A DNA stretch of 64,000 bases from G965213525 sp965213525 (GTDB lineage Bacteria; Actinomycetota; Acidimicrobiia; Acidimicrobiales; Poriferisodalaceae), in contig OZ243889.1 of the NCBI GenBank assembly GCA_965213525.1, forward strand, positions 2,170,001 to 2,234,000, given 5' to 3'. Below are positions 1-9,534 of this stretch, in pieces. The notes beneath the pieces are model-generated. The model was not told the DNA's origin and made no database searches. It worked only from the letters and a program-made list of their open reading frames with translations. Numbering within the stretch: the first letter of the stretch is position 1; every line of letters starts with the position of its first letter. Position numbers and translations under genes: made by a program.

Positions 1-1034
1 CCCCGGCCACCGGGCCGATCGGCAGACCGACGAGCGCCCACGCCGGCTGAGCGGTTCCGGGAGCGATACATCGCCTCGTCGGCGCGCGCCACGATCCTGG
101 ACACATCGTCACCGTCGGCGGCATGAGCGATGCCCACCGACGCCGCCACGCGGACGGTCCGGCCGTTGACGACGAAGGGTCGGCTGAGCGACCCGCTGAA
201 CCGCTCGGCGATGGCGTCGGCGTCAGACGGTCGCGAGAGTCCCCGGCAGAGCACGGCGAACTCGTCACCGCCGAGACGCCCGGCGACGTCGCCGGGGCGG
301 ACCGATGACGACAGCGAGGCCGCGGCGGCGGCGAGCACCTCGTCACCGAGACGGTGTCCGTGCGCGTCGTTGACCTGCTTGAAGCCGTCGAGATCGACGA
401 ACAGCACGGCGGTGCGCGACCGGTCGGCCCCGGGTGCGGTCAGGGCACGCTCGACGAGCTCGAGGAACCGTCGGCGGTTGACCAGTCCCGTCAGGGGATC
501 GTGCGCGGCCCGGTGCGCCAGCTCGGCTCGTTGCTGGCGCTCGTCGTGGACGTCGACGACCCCGATGAGTGCCAACGGGCGCCCACCCGGCCGCGCACCC
601 CAGAACCTCCACCGGGTCCAGCGGCCGCCAGCGTGGGCCGGGAGGAAGAGGTCGCGCTGGCTCGCACGGCCACGGGCGGCTCGTCGCGCCGCATCGACGG
701 CCGCCGCCACGTCGTCGTCATCTCTGAACCAGCGTGTCCAGCTGCGTCCGAGGTCACCCGGGCCCGAGCCACCGAAGTCTTCGACCCAGGCCGCGTTGGC
801 GTGGATCACGTCGCCTCGGGCGTCGGCGACGAGGATGGGCTGGTCCATGAGGTCCAGCGCAGCGACGCCATCGAGCGTGCTCAGCCCGCCCACCTCGTCC
901 TCACCGTGGGCCGTTGCGGCTCGCACTGGGCCCACCGAGCGCAGGCGGGACGGTCCTGGGGCGCGACTGGCCCCGTGACCCATGGGTGCCGACGGCTCCT
1001 GATGGGCCGCCCGGGCCAGGTCGTCGATCGCCAT
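1..1034 (-). CDS. PAS-GGDEF diguanylate cyclase, 3' end cut by window edge
   Basis: The frame is open from an ATG at 1034 to base 1, so the C-terminus lies outside the window. Residues about 45-130 look like a PAS sensor domain. They are followed by the usual linker into a GGDEF domain (AHDPLTGLVNRRRF). The intact catalytic motif GGDEF is encoded at 258-272. An RPGD inhibitory-site motif lies five residues before it, so feedback inhibition by c-di-GMP is likely. The domain appears complete near DEAMYRSRN. An EAL domain could follow outside the window. An AGGGGT ribosome site lies just upstream of the ATG. No membrane segment is seen, so it is probably a cytosolic c-di-GMP synthase. Confidence 0.85.
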   Translation of the reverse strand, partial: MAIDDLARAAHQEPSAPMGHGASRAPGPSRLRSVGPVRAATAHGEDEVGGLSTLDGVAALDLMDQPILVADARGDVIHANAAWVEDFGGSGPGDLGRSWTRWFRDDDDVAAAVDAARRAARGRASQRDLFLPAHAGGRWTRWRFWGARPGGRPLALIGVVDVHDERQQRAELAHRAAHDPLTGLVNRRRFLELVERALTAPGADRSRTAVLFVDLDGFKQVNDAHGHRLGDEVLAAAAASLSSSVRPGDVAGRLGGDEFAVLCRGLSRPSDADAIAERFSGSLSRPFVVNGRTVRVAASVGIAHAADGDDVSRIVARADEAMYRSRNRSAGVGARRSADRPGGR

Positions 1035-1302
1035 GTGACCCCTACTACGAAGACGCGTGCCTACGAGCCGACGCCGGGGTCTGGGGCGTGGCGAACCCGA
1101 ACCTACCAGCGCGCTGGCCGATCACCCGGGCGCGACCTCCGGCGGCGTCGCGCCGGGCCCGGACGAACACGTGCGTCCGCTCCCGTCGTCGACATCGTGA
1201 CGCTATCCTCAGGTCGTCCACCCCGGACCCCGGTGGCATGTGCAGGGGCCGGCACGCGCCGGCGGTCATCGACCTCACGGGGCACAGGTGGATCCTTCTT
1301 CG

Positions 1303-1668
1303 ATGTCTGATGGCACGGCGCTCGAGAGCGTCGTCGTACGAGCGCCGTGGCTGGCGGTGTGGCGATCGCGCAGCGACGACCGGACCGCCGTCCGGTGCTC
1401 GGGGACGATGTGCACCGTGTCGTCGGCGGCGGTCCGGCCGACGCTGCTGTCGTGGGTGACCGGCTGTGCACACCGCGTCGAGCTCGATCTGAGCGAATTG
1501 GACCTCATCGACGGGCGTGGCCTCACGCTGCTGATCGAGCTGCAACGCCGCTGCGAGGAGTCTGGTGGATCGCTGGCGGTGGCTCGCGCGAGCCCGTGCG
1601 TGGTGCGCGTCATGCAGGTCTGCGGCCTGGCCGGGCCCCTGGGGCTGGGAGGGCTCCACGCAGCCTGA
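1303..1668 (+). CDS. STAS-domain protein (anti-sigma factor antagonist-like)
   Basis: This 121-residue protein contains a STAS signature in its second half: VELDLSELDLIDGRGLTLL, then a helix (IELQRRCEESGG) and the strand and helix SLAVARASPCVVRVMQVCGL. The aspartate/glycine turn sits where SpoIIAA-type antagonists carry the phosphorylatable serine. Here that position reads IDGRG, so regulation by phosphorylation is uncertain. The ATG at 1303 follows an AGGTGG element. It is transcribed away from the diguanylate cyclase gene and towards the GH15 gene. A role in partner-switching sigma or second-messenger signalling is inferred. Confidence 0.65.
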   Translation: MSDGTALESVVVRAPWLAVWRSRSDDRTAVRCSGTMCTVSSAAVRPTLLSWVTGCAHRVELDLSELDLIDGRGLTLLIELQRRCEESGGSLAVARASPCVVRVMQVCGLAGPLGLGGLHAA

Positions 1669-1736
1669 CCAGCCACCAGCGTGATGTCTGTCAGGGAGCG
1701 TGAGCGTTGGGCGCTCGGCGCTGGGCCGGCCACGGC

Positions 1737-3554
1737 TCAGCGCCGGGCACGCTCCTCGGCGGGGCTGAGATGGCGCTCGCACAGCGTGATGGCGCTGTTG
1801 GCGATGGCGATGTGGGAGAAGGCTTGGGGGAAGTTCCCGAGCTGGCGCCCGGCCGCGGGGTCGTACTCCTCGGCCAACAGGCCGACGTCGTTGCGTAGAC
1901 CGAGGAGGCGCTCGTACAGGCCGGTGGCCTCGTCCCGCCGGCCCATCAACGCCAAGGCGTCGACCAACCAGAACGAACAGAGCAGGAACGTGCCCTCCTC
2001 GCCGCCGACGCCGTCGCCGCACGTGTCGGTCGAGTACCTCTGCACCAACCCATCGATGGTGAGATCCCGCTGGATCGCCTCCACGGTGGCCACCACGCGG
2101 TCGTCGTCGGGTGGGAGGAAGCCGACGAGGGGGATCATGAGCGTCGCGGCGTCCAGCTGATCTGACCCGTAGGACTGGGTGAACACGCCGCGGTCGTCGG
2201 CCGCCCGATCGCACACCTCGGCGTGCACGGCGTCTCGTTCTGACCGCCAGGCGTCGGCGTCGCCGGGCAGGCCGTGCTCGTCGATCGCTCGTACGCCACG
2301 ATCGAAGGCCACCCACGACATGACCTTGGAGTAGGTGTGGTGCAACCGCCCGCCCCGCATCTCCCAGATGCCCTCGTCGGGTTGGCGCCAGTGATCGGCG
2401 AGCCACTCGAGCATCAGGCGCTGCAGGCTCCAGGCGTCCGCCTCGTGGTCCATCCCGTGCGACCGGGCGATGTGCATGGCGTCCATCACCTCACCGAACA
2501 CGTCGAGCTGCACCTGGTCGGCGGCCTCGTTGCCCGTGCGCACCGGCGTGGAGCCCACGAACCCGTCGAGCCAGTCGAGCTCGGTCTCGGGCAGCCGGCG
2601 TTCGCCGGCGATCCCGTACATGATCTGCACCTTGGCCGGCTCGCCGGCCACGGCGCGCACCAGCCACGCGCGCCACGCTTCGGCCTCCTGGAGGCACCCA
2701 CCCTCCAGGAGGGCCCCCAGGGTGAAGGTGGCGTCACGCAGCCAGCAGTAGCGGTAGTCCCAGTTGCGGTGGCCACCGATCCACTCGGGCAGCGACGTCG
2801 TCGGCGCGGCCACGAACGCCCCGGTGCGGCGGTGCGACAGCCCCTTCAGCACCGTCATCGAGGCCCGCACGTCGTCGGCGTAGGCGCCGTCGTAGGTCAG
2901 CTGGTCGTTCCACCGCCGCCACCAGGCGACCGTCTCGTCGAGGGCGTCACCGGGCACACACGCCGCCGGCGGGCGCTCAGAGGAGCCGAACCAGGCGAGG
3001 TCGAACGCCACCTGCTCGCCCTCGGCGACGGTGAAGGTGGCAACCGAGGCAAATCCCTGGGGTTCGAGCCTGATCGGTGACCGCACCACGACGGCGTCGG
3101 GCCCGGCCACGGCGTGCAGGTCGCCGTCCACCCGGCGGACCCAGGGGACGATCGACCCGTAGTCGAAGCGGATCCGCAGCTCGACGTGCACCTCGACCGA
3201 TCCGCGACGCCCCTCCACGACCCGGACCAGGCGGTGCGGTTCGGGGTCGGATCGCTCGTCGACGACCAAGCCGTCGCGCACGACCACCTCGCCGTCCGCG
3301 GTGTGGTGGGTCGTCTCGAGCACCAGCGTCCCGTCGAGGTAGCGGCGGCTGACCCGCGCCGGCGCGGTCGGGGCGATCGACCATGAGCCGTTCTCGACGT
3401 CGCCCAGCAGCGAGGCGAACATCGCCGGTGAATCGAAGCGGGGGACGCACATCCACACGACCGTTCCCCCCCTGGACACCAGGGCCGCCGAGCGGCAATC
3501 GCTCAACAGGGCGTGGTCCTCGATGCGGCGCACGCCGTCGGCGCCGCTCGTCAT
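1737..3554 (-). CDS. Glycoside hydrolase family 15 protein (trehalase/glucoamylase-like)
   Basis: This 605-residue protein has an N-terminal beta-sandwich region followed by an (alpha/alpha)6 barrel. Barrel motifs include GGHRNWDYRYCWLRDAT (about 261-277), the likely catalytic acid in PDEGIWEMRGG (about 392-402) and the likely base in EEGTFLLCSFW (about 519-529). Actinobacterial GH15 proteins of this type include trehalases that split trehalose to glucose, but glucoamylase or dextranase activity cannot be excluded. No signal peptide is seen, so it is probably cytosolic. Its ATG overlaps the zwf stop as ATGA, which indicates translational coupling. Released glucose would feed glucose-6-phosphate metabolism next door once phosphorylated. 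An upstream in-frame start at 3590 is possible but lies inside zwf. Confidence 0.85.
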   Translation of the reverse strand: MTSGADGVRRIEDHALLSDCRSAALVSRGGTVVWMCVPRFDSPAMFASLLGDVENGSWSIAPTAPARVSRRYLDGTLVLETTHHTADGEVVVRDGLVVDERSDPEPHRLVRVVEGRRGSVEVHVELRIRFDYGSIVPWVRRVDGDLHAVAGPDAVVVRSPIRLEPQGFASVATFTVAEGEQVAFDLAWFGSSERPPAACVPGDALDETVAWWRRWNDQLTYDGAYADDVRASMTVLKGLSHRRTGAFVAAPTTSLPEWIGGHRNWDYRYCWLRDATFTLGALLEGGCLQEAEAWRAWLVRAVAGEPAKVQIMYGIAGERRLPETELDWLDGFVGSTPVRTGNEAADQVQLDVFGEVMDAMHIARSHGMDHEADAWSLQRLMLEWLADHWRQPDEGIWEMRGGRLHHTYSKVMSWVAFDRGVRAIDEHGLPGDADAWRSERDAVHAEVCDRAADDRGVFTQSYGSDQLDAATLMIPLVGFLPPDDDRVVATVEAIQRDLTIDGLVQRYSTDTCGDGVGGEEGTFLLCSFWLVDALALMGRRDEATGLYERLLGLRNDVGLLAEEYDPAAGRQLGNFPQAFSHIAIANSAITLCERHLSPAEERARR

Positions 3555-5008
3555 CGACCGGTCCCGTCGTCGACCGACGGGTCGAGCCAACCACCCGGTG
3601 GGGTCAGCCGCTCGGTCGACCCAGGACCCCAGGTGCCGGGCTCATAGGAGCTCACGTCGTCGAGATCGAGGACCTCGGCGACGACCTGCCACGCCGCCTC
3701 GACGCCGTCGCGACGGGCGAAGTGGCTCCGATCGCCGATCAGCACATCGCCCAGCAGCCGCCGGTACGCATCGTCCTCACCTTCTTGGCCACCGCCTGGA
3801 TCCAACGACACGGTCTCGTTCTGGCTCACCAGCTCGTCCCCGGGGGCCTTGGACGACAGGTCGATGCGCACCGTGTCGTCGGGTGTGAGCCGGAACCGCA
3901 GGCGGTTCGGCTCGGGATCACAGCGTGGGTCGGCGAACAGCGGACGGGGCGAGGGCTGGAACACCACGGTGGCCTCGGTGGCGGTGACCGCCATCTGCTT
4001 GCCCGCCCGGATGTACCAGCTCACGCCAGCCCAGCGCCACGAATCGATCTCGGTGCGCAACGCCACGTAGGTCTCGGTGTTCGAGCCCTCCTCGACCCCG
4101 TCGACGTCGAGGTAGCCGTCGTACTGGCCGCGCACGACGTCCTCGGGGCGCACGGGGCGCACTGCCGCGAGGACCTTGGCTCGCTCGTCGCGCAGCGCCT
4201 CGGGCGAAGAGGAGACCGGCGGCTCCATGGCCAGCAGCGCCACCACTTGGAGGAGGTGGTTCTGGAAGACGTCACGGACCGCCCCGACCGGGTCATAGAA
4301 CGACCCCCGCCCGTCGACGCCGAAGTCCTCGGCCATGGTGATCTGCACGTGATCGATGTGGTGGCGGTTCCAGATCGGTTCGAGGATGGCGTTGGCGAAG
4401 CGGAACACCATGACGTTCTGCACGGCGTCCTTGGACAAGAAGTGATCGACCCGGAACACCCGCTGCTCGGGGTAGCGCTGCCCGACCAGATCGTTCAACT
4501 CGCGAGCCGAGGCGAGATCAGACCCGAAAGGCTTCTCGACCACGATGCGGCCCCGCTCCTCGAAGCCGTGGTCGCCGAGCGCCTCGATGACCCGGCCGAA
4601 CAGCGACGGGGGGATGGCGAGGTAGGCCACCGGGAGGTCAGACCCCTCGAGCCGAGCGGCCAGCTCGGCGAACGTGTCATCCTCGGTGTAGTCGCCACGC
4701 ACGTAGCTGAGCGCACCTGCGAGCTCGTCGATCACCTCGGCGGCGGGTGCGATGCCGGCCGCCTCCACCGAGCTGCGGAGGCGGTCCAGGAGCTCGCCGT
4801 CGCCGAGGTCCTCCCGGGCGACGCCGATGACCACCGGGGGCAGCTCGCCGGCGTCGGTCAACCGGTACAGCGCCGGGAACAACATCTTGTGGGCGAGATC
4901 ACCGGTGACGCCGAAGACCACCAGGGCGTCAGCGATCCCGGCCTGGTCGGTCGCCTCGTCCTGCTCGGTCGACACCACCAGGGTGTCGTCGGCATCCGCA
5001 CGGGTCAT
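3551..5008 (-). CDS. zwf: Glucose-6-phosphate 1-dehydrogenase
   Basis: This 485-residue protein catalyses the first step of the oxidative pentose phosphate pathway: glucose 6-phosphate plus NADP gives 6-phosphogluconolactone. The Rossmann motif VVFGVTGDLAHK lies at residues 30-41 and EKPFGSDLASA at about 158-168. The active-site segment is RVDHFLSKD (about 186-194), matching the family pattern RIDHYLGKE. It keeps the catalytic His and Lys but has Phe for Tyr and Asp for Glu. Length is normal for the family. The gene leads a two-gene operon with the GH15 gene (four-base overlap). The 160-bp upstream region towards the molybdoenzyme gene probably carries the promoter. Confidence 0.93.
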   Translation of the reverse strand: MTRADADDTLVVSTEQDEATDQAGIADALVVFGVTGDLAHKMLFPALYRLTDAGELPPVVIGVAREDLGDGELLDRLRSSVEAAGIAPAAEVIDELAGALSYVRGDYTEDDTFAELAARLEGSDLPVAYLAIPPSLFGRVIEALGDHGFEERGRIVVEKPFGSDLASARELNDLVGQRYPEQRVFRVDHFLSKDAVQNVMVFRFANAILEPIWNRHHIDHVQITMAEDFGVDGRGSFYDPVGAVRDVFQNHLLQVVALLAMEPPVSSSPEALRDERAKVLAAVRPVRPEDVVRGQYDGYLDVDGVEEGSNTETYVALRTEIDSWRWAGVSWYIRAGKQMAVTATEATVVFQPSPRPLFADPRCDPEPNRLRFRLTPDDTVRIDLSSKAPGDELVSQNETVSLDPGGGQEGEDDAYRRLLGDVLIGDRSHFARRDGVEAAWQVVAEVLDLDDVSSYEPGTWGPGSTERLTPPGGWLDPSVDDGTGR

Positions 5009-5167
5009 CTTCGAGAGGTCCTGTCGTCGTGACGCATCGCTCGGGGCATCCGGAGGTCATCCTGTTCTCCGCGTGGCGCCAGGTCGTCCCAGGGTGGTGC
5101 CCACCCCCTCTCACCGACACACCTCGAAGCCACCGTCGGCGTGGGCGCCGCTGACCGCAGCGCCGGT

Positions 5168-6832
5168 TCAGACGTCGGTGACCTGCACCGTGATCTGGTG
5201 GTGGCCGGTGGCACCGTCAGGGGCGACGTCGGTGCGTCGTTCGGTCTGGGTCTCGCCGTCGCCGTCGGTGGCCCGCACCGTCAGCCGATGCTCGCCCGCC
5301 CCGGCGTCCCACGTCATGAACCACTGGCGCCAGCAGTCCACGTCCAACCGCTCGGCCAGGGTCGCCGCCTGCCAGGGCCCGTCGTCGACGCGCACCTCGA
5401 CCCGGTCGATTCCTCGGGTGGGCGCCCAGGCCACCCCGGCCACCACGGCCTCGCCCGCGGGGATGCGGGCCCCGCGGCGGGGGACGTCGATGCGGGACTG
5501 GGTCTTGATCGGGCCCTCCTTGGCCCACCCCCGCGGGATCCAGTAGCCGTCGACGTCCTCCCAACGGGTCAACTCGATCGACGAGAGCCACTTGGTCGCC
5601 GACACGTAGCCGTACAGGCCGGGGACGACGAGACGGGCCGGGAAGCCGTGACGGGCCGGCAGCGGCTCGCCGTTCATCCCCACCGCCACCATGGCGTCCT
5701 CGGTCGCCAGGCCCACCGCCGTCGGGAAGCCGGCGGTGAAGCCGTCGACCGAGCGGCCCACCACCTGGGTGGCACCGTCTCGCACACCGGCCCGCTCGAG
5801 CAGGCTCCGCAGCGGTACCCCCTGCCAGCGGGCGTTGCCGACGAGCCCCCCGCCCACCTCGTTGGACACACACGACAGCGTCACGTCGGCCTCGTACGTC
5901 GACATGTCGAGCAGCTCGTCGTAGGTCAGGCTGAACGGCTCGTCGACCATCCCGGTCACCTCGAGCGACCACCCGCCGGGCTCGACGGCGGGCACGGTGA
6001 GGGCGGTGTCGATGCGGTAGAACTCGTCGTTGGGAACGAACAGCGGCGTCACGCCCTCGATGGACAGGCTCGCCCCCTCGGGCACCGGCCCGGCCGGACG
6101 GGTCGGCACGGGCAGCCCGATCGCCTCACGGATGCGGGCGATCCGGCCGCTGTCGATCAGCGAGCGCCCGATGCCGGCGGACACCGCAGCCGCCGCCGCC
6201 AGGGCGGCCCCGGTCAGCACGAAGCGACGCCGGTCGACTCCGCCCGGCACCGCCGCCACGACCGGCGCCGGCGCCTCGTCGGTCCCGGACCCCGCGCCAG
6301 GTCGTCGACGAGCCGAGACCGCCCCGATCGCCGACGACGGCGGCGGCGCATCGAGCGGCGCATCGGTCACGCCGTGCTCCGCTGCGCCGACCGCCGGGCG
6401 GGCGGACCGGAACAGTGCCGCCATCGCCGCCAGCCCGCAAGCCGCCCCGATGACGCCGGCGGTCAACGCACCGCCGGTGCCCGAGCGGACATCTTCTGAA
6501 GCCGCCCACACCCCGAGCAGGGCGAAGGCCACGAACCCGGCGACCGCCACCGCGAAGCGGCGGGTGGCGGCCGCGCCGAGGAGGGCCCCCACGACGAGCG
6601 AGAGCACCACGGTGCCGATCACCAGGGCGGTCTTGTCTGCGGTGCCGAACACGTCGATGGCCCACCGCTCCACCTCACCGGGGGCGTTGGCGATCACCTG
6701 GTCGCCGACGCTGACCACGAGCGACCGGGTGTCGTCGAGGAGTCCGGTGACGAGCTCGGCCACCCCGAGCGCCACCGCAGCAGCGATCGCTCCGGCGGAT
6801 GCGGCTGCAGACCGGGGGATGGTGGTGGCCAT
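5168..6832 (-). CDS. Membrane-anchored sulfite-oxidase/YedY-family molybdopterin oxidoreductase
   Basis: This 554-residue protein has four predicted transmembrane helices in about the first 140 residues. A linker follows, then an internal twin-arginine-like motif (DRRRFVLTG, about 200-208) directly before another hydrophobic stretch. The C-terminal half is an oxidoreductase molybdopterin-binding domain. Its likely Moco-ligating cysteine sits in TLSCVSNEVGG (Cys about 321), and a Mo-co dimerisation-like beta domain ends the protein. This architecture belongs to the sulfite oxidase superfamily, with the catalytic domain outside the membrane. The substrate is unknown. ATG 6832 is preferred over a start 57 bp upstream because it immediately precedes the membrane region. 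It is divergent from the GH130 gene. Confidence 0.85.
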   Translation of the reverse strand: MATTIPRSAAASAGAIAAAVALGVAELVTGLLDDTRSLVVSVGDQVIANAPGEVERWAIDVFGTADKTALVIGTVVLSLVVGALLGAAATRRFAVAVAGFVAFALLGVWAASEDVRSGTGGALTAGVIGAACGLAAMAALFRSARPAVGAAEHGVTDAPLDAPPPSSAIGAVSARRRPGAGSGTDEAPAPVVAAVPGGVDRRRFVLTGAALAAAAAVSAGIGRSLIDSGRIARIREAIGLPVPTRPAGPVPEGASLSIEGVTPLFVPNDEFYRIDTALTVPAVEPGGWSLEVTGMVDEPFSLTYDELLDMSTYEADVTLSCVSNEVGGGLVGNARWQGVPLRSLLERAGVRDGATQVVGRSVDGFTAGFPTAVGLATEDAMVAVGMNGEPLPARHGFPARLVVPGLYGYVSATKWLSSIELTRWEDVDGYWIPRGWAKEGPIKTQSRIDVPRRGARIPAGEAVVAGVAWAPTRGIDRVEVRVDDGPWQAATLAERLDVDCWRQWFMTWDAGAGEHRLTVRATDGDGETQTERRTDVAPDGATGHHQITVQVTDV

Positions 6833-6966
6833 GGCCCACACGTTAGGAACCAGATGCGACGGTGGCGCCGCGGCCCGGCCCGACGGCACTACGTTCGCAA
6901 CCCGACACGACGCCGGCGGTCAGGACCGACACGGCGTCCCGGCCGCGTCAGGTGATCCCACCGCAC

Positions 6967-8448
6967 ATGCCCTCCCCGCCCGACGTCCGCCGCCACGACC
7001 TGAGGATCCTCCCCGATGCCGCCCGGGTCATCGCTCGGCCCTTCGTCCCCGGCGGCCAGGCCATGCCCGACGGCCGCACCCGCGTCGAGGTCGTGCTCGA
7101 ACGCCTTGCCGAGATGTCCGACGACGAGGTCACCACCACCCTCGACCAGACGCTGGCCCACTTCGCCGGCCGCCACCGGGTGCTGGACGAGGTGCTCGAG
7201 CGCAGCCTCGCCGCCGTCGACGCCCACCAGAGGTTGCCCACGGCGCTGACCCCCGAGCGTCGGGCACTGATCGGTGCCTACTTCAGCCACGAGTACGCCA
7301 TCGAGGCCGCAGCTCTCGGCAACCCGTCGATGGTGCCGGCACCGTCGGGCACCTCGGCCCGTGATGGCACCACCCCGTTCGTCATGAGCCTGCGGGCCGT
7401 CGGCGAGGGTCACATCTCCTCGATCGTGTTCCGCCGCGGCGTCGTCGGCGCCGACGGGGCCATCACCCTCGACGTCGCCCCCCGCCAGGTCGAGACGGGG
7501 CGCTGGTCGCCGGCTCGGTACGACCGCTCGTTCTTCGCCGGCAAGCTCGAGGAGATGGGGGCGGCCAGCTCGGCCACCCACGACGTGCTCGCCGAGCTCG
7601 ACCCCACCTTCACCCGTGGTGAGCTCGACGCCGCCCTGGCCGCGCTGCGCCCCGACGATCACGAGCGTGACGTCCTCGACGCCGCCACCCGACGCCTGGT
7701 GTGGATCGCCGAGTCCAACTACCAGGTCGTCTACCCCGACGAGGTCGAGCTGGGCAGCCGGGTGCTGTTCCCGATGAGCCCGACCGAGACCAACGGCATG
7801 GAAGACGCCCGCCTCGTCCGCTTCGCCGACGACGACGGATCGGCCACCTACTACGGCACCTACACCGCCTTTGACGGCACGACGATCCTGCCCCAGCTCA
7901 TCGAGACGAGGGACTTCGCTTCGTTCCGCATCGCCACCCTCGGCGGGGCGTGCGCCCAGAACAAGGGCATCGCCCTGTTCCCCCGCCGTCTCGGCGGCCA
8001 GTACGTGGCCCTGGCCCGCCACGACAACGTCAACAACTTCCTCATGGTCTCTGACGACGTGCGGGTGTGGACCGAGAGCGAACTGATCCAAGAGCCCAAG
8101 CGGCACTGGGAGCTCGTCCAGCTCGGCAACTGCGGCTCACCCCTCGAGACCGAGGCCGGATGGCTGGTCATCACCCACGGGGTGGGCCCCTTCCGCCAGT
8201 ACTCACTCGGCGCTCTGCTGCTCGACCTCGACGACCCCAGCCGCGTCATCGGCCACCTCCCCGAACCGCTGCTCGTGCCGACCGCGCAGGAGCGGGAGGG
8301 ATACGTGCCCAACGTCGTGTACTCCTGTGGCGGGATGATCGCCGGTGACCGCCTGGTGCTGCCCTACGGCTTCGCCGACCGGGGCGCAGGCATCGTGTCG
8401 TTTGATCTGGCCGAGCTGGTGGAGCGGGTCATCGACGGGCTGAGCTGA
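6967..8448 (+). CDS. GH130 family beta-mannoside phosphorylase-like protein
   Basis: This 493-residue protein resembles GH130 five-bladed beta-propeller enzymes, which phosphorolyse or hydrolyse beta-mannosides. Residues around NGMEDARLVRF (about 278-288) match the family region with the catalytic Asp. The helical N-terminal 110 residues and the late GPFRQYSLGALLLDL and PYGFADRGAGIVSFD segments also fit. ATG at 6967 is chosen because the preceding 35 in-frame residues are low-complexity and the gene diverges from the molybdoenzyme. Its 3' end overlaps the convergent glycosyltransferase by 20 bp. The two glycosyltransferases beside it suggest turnover of a mannose-containing oligosaccharide. 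The substrate is not determined. Confidence 0.8.
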   Translation: MPSPPDVRRHDLRILPDAARVIARPFVPGGQAMPDGRTRVEVVLERLAEMSDDEVTTTLDQTLAHFAGRHRVLDEVLERSLAAVDAHQRLPTALTPERRALIGAYFSHEYAIEAAALGNPSMVPAPSGTSARDGTTPFVMSLRAVGEGHISSIVFRRGVVGADGAITLDVAPRQVETGRWSPARYDRSFFAGKLEEMGAASSATHDVLAELDPTFTRGELDAALAALRPDDHERDVLDAATRRLVWIAESNYQVVYPDEVELGSRVLFPMSPTETNGMEDARLVRFADDDGSATYYGTYTAFDGTTILPQLIETRDFASFRIATLGGACAQNKGIALFPRRLGGQYVALARHDNVNNFLMVSDDVRVWTESELIQEPKRHWELVQLGNCGSPLETEAGWLVITHGVGPFRQYSLGALLLDLDDPSRVIGHLPEPLLVPTAQEREGYVPNVVYSCGGMIAGDRLVLPYGFADRGAGIVSFDLAELVERVIDGLS

Positions 8449-9493
8449 GACCGGCGAGCACCTCGCGGTACAGCGCCACGTAGTCGTCGACCATGCGCTC
8501 GACGCCGAAGCGCACCTCGACCGAGCGTCGCACCCCGGCCCGTTCGATGCCGGCACACGCCCGCACCGCCTCGGCGACCAGGTCGGCGTCACCGGTGGCC
8601 TCGACGAGCATCCCGTTCACCCCCGGTTCGACGAGCTCGGGCATCGATCCCCGGCGCGAGGCCACGACGGGGGTGCCACAGGCCATGGCCTCCACGACGC
8701 TGTAGCCGAAGGGCTCGTCGAAGTCGACGAGGTGCAACAGCGCCGCCGCCCCACCCAGCAGGGCCTGGCGGCCCTCGGGGCCGACCGGTCCGACGTAGCG
8801 CACGCGATCGCCGTCCAGGCGGGGGGCCACGAGCTCGTCGAAGTAGGCGCGATCCTGCACGATGCCGGCGATGACCAACGCCAGCCCTGCGGCGGACGCA
8901 GCCTCGATGGCGTGGTGGGTGCCCTTGTCGGGGTGGATGCGCCCGAAGAAGACCAGCTCGTCGCGGCTCGAGAGCACCGAGGCGAAGTGATCCATGGGGA
9001 TGCCGTGGTGGATGGTGGCGGCGTAGCGCAACCGGGGGTGGCGGTCGGCGTCGCTGATCGACACGTAGGCGCTGCGGTCCTGAGCGGCCTCGTAGGCGGG
9101 CAGGATCGCCTCGGAGCTGAAGCCGTGGATCGTGGTGAGCACCGGCACGTCGACGAGGGCGGCGTAGGTGAGCGGCACGAAGTCGAAGCCGTTGTGGACC
9201 AGATCGAGCTCGCCGGCGTGGGCGAACGCGCTCGACACGTGCAGCGCCTCCCACACCTTGGCGTCGAGCTCGGGGTCCTCGCTGTAGCCGGTCGGCGCCA
9301 CGGCGACGAGGCGCGCTGCGGTGATCGAGTCGGCGGTGGCGAACAGGGTCACGTCGTGGCCGCGGCGCACCAGGCCCTCGGTGAGGTGGGAGGCGAACTG
9401 CTCCCACGGGCCGTAGTGGCGGGGCGGGGTGCGCCACGAGATGGGTGAGATGACCCCGATCCGCAGCGGACGGGTCGTTCGGTCGGGGGGCAT
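8429..9493 (-). CDS. Glycosyltransferase family 4 protein
   Basis: This 354-residue GT-B fold enzyme has an N-terminal half beginning RIGVISPISWRTPP and a C-terminal nucleotide-sugar domain. The domain contains FFGRIHPDKGTHHAIEAA (about 197-214) and the EX7E-type donor site EPFGYSVVEAMACGTPVV (about 262-279). It would move a sugar from a nucleotide donor to an acceptor. Donor and acceptor cannot be read from sequence. ATG 9493 lies 41 bp from the divergent GTG of the next glycosyltransferase, so the two probably share one promoter region. The longer upstream frame is arginine-rich antisense sequence and was not used. Confidence 0.85.
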   Translation of the reverse strand: MPPDRTTRPLRIGVISPISWRTPPRHYGPWEQFASHLTEGLVRRGHDVTLFATADSITAARLVAVAPTGYSEDPELDAKVWEALHVSSAFAHAGELDLVHNGFDFVPLTYAALVDVPVLTTIHGFSSEAILPAYEAAQDRSAYVSISDADRHPRLRYAATIHHGIPMDHFASVLSSRDELVFFGRIHPDKGTHHAIEAASAAGLALVIAGIVQDRAYFDELVAPRLDGDRVRYVGPVGPEGRQALLGGAAALLHLVDFDEPFGYSVVEAMACGTPVVASRRGSMPELVEPGVNGMLVEATGDADLVAEAVRACAGIERAGVRRSVEVRFGVERMVDDYVALYREVLAGLSSARR

Positions 9494-9534
9494 GGCGCCG
9501 GTAGTCTTGCCCGACCGATCGTGGAGGTGGGGAC

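Noticed and set aside
1045..2406. Long arginine-rich minus-strand frame
   Set aside because: Antisense or alternate frame of the STAS and GH15 genes with no domain; typical high-GC shadow.
5141..6499. Long plus-strand frame over the molybdoenzyme gene
   Set aside because: His/Arg/Gly-rich, no motif; the opposite strand has clear membrane helices and a Moco domain.
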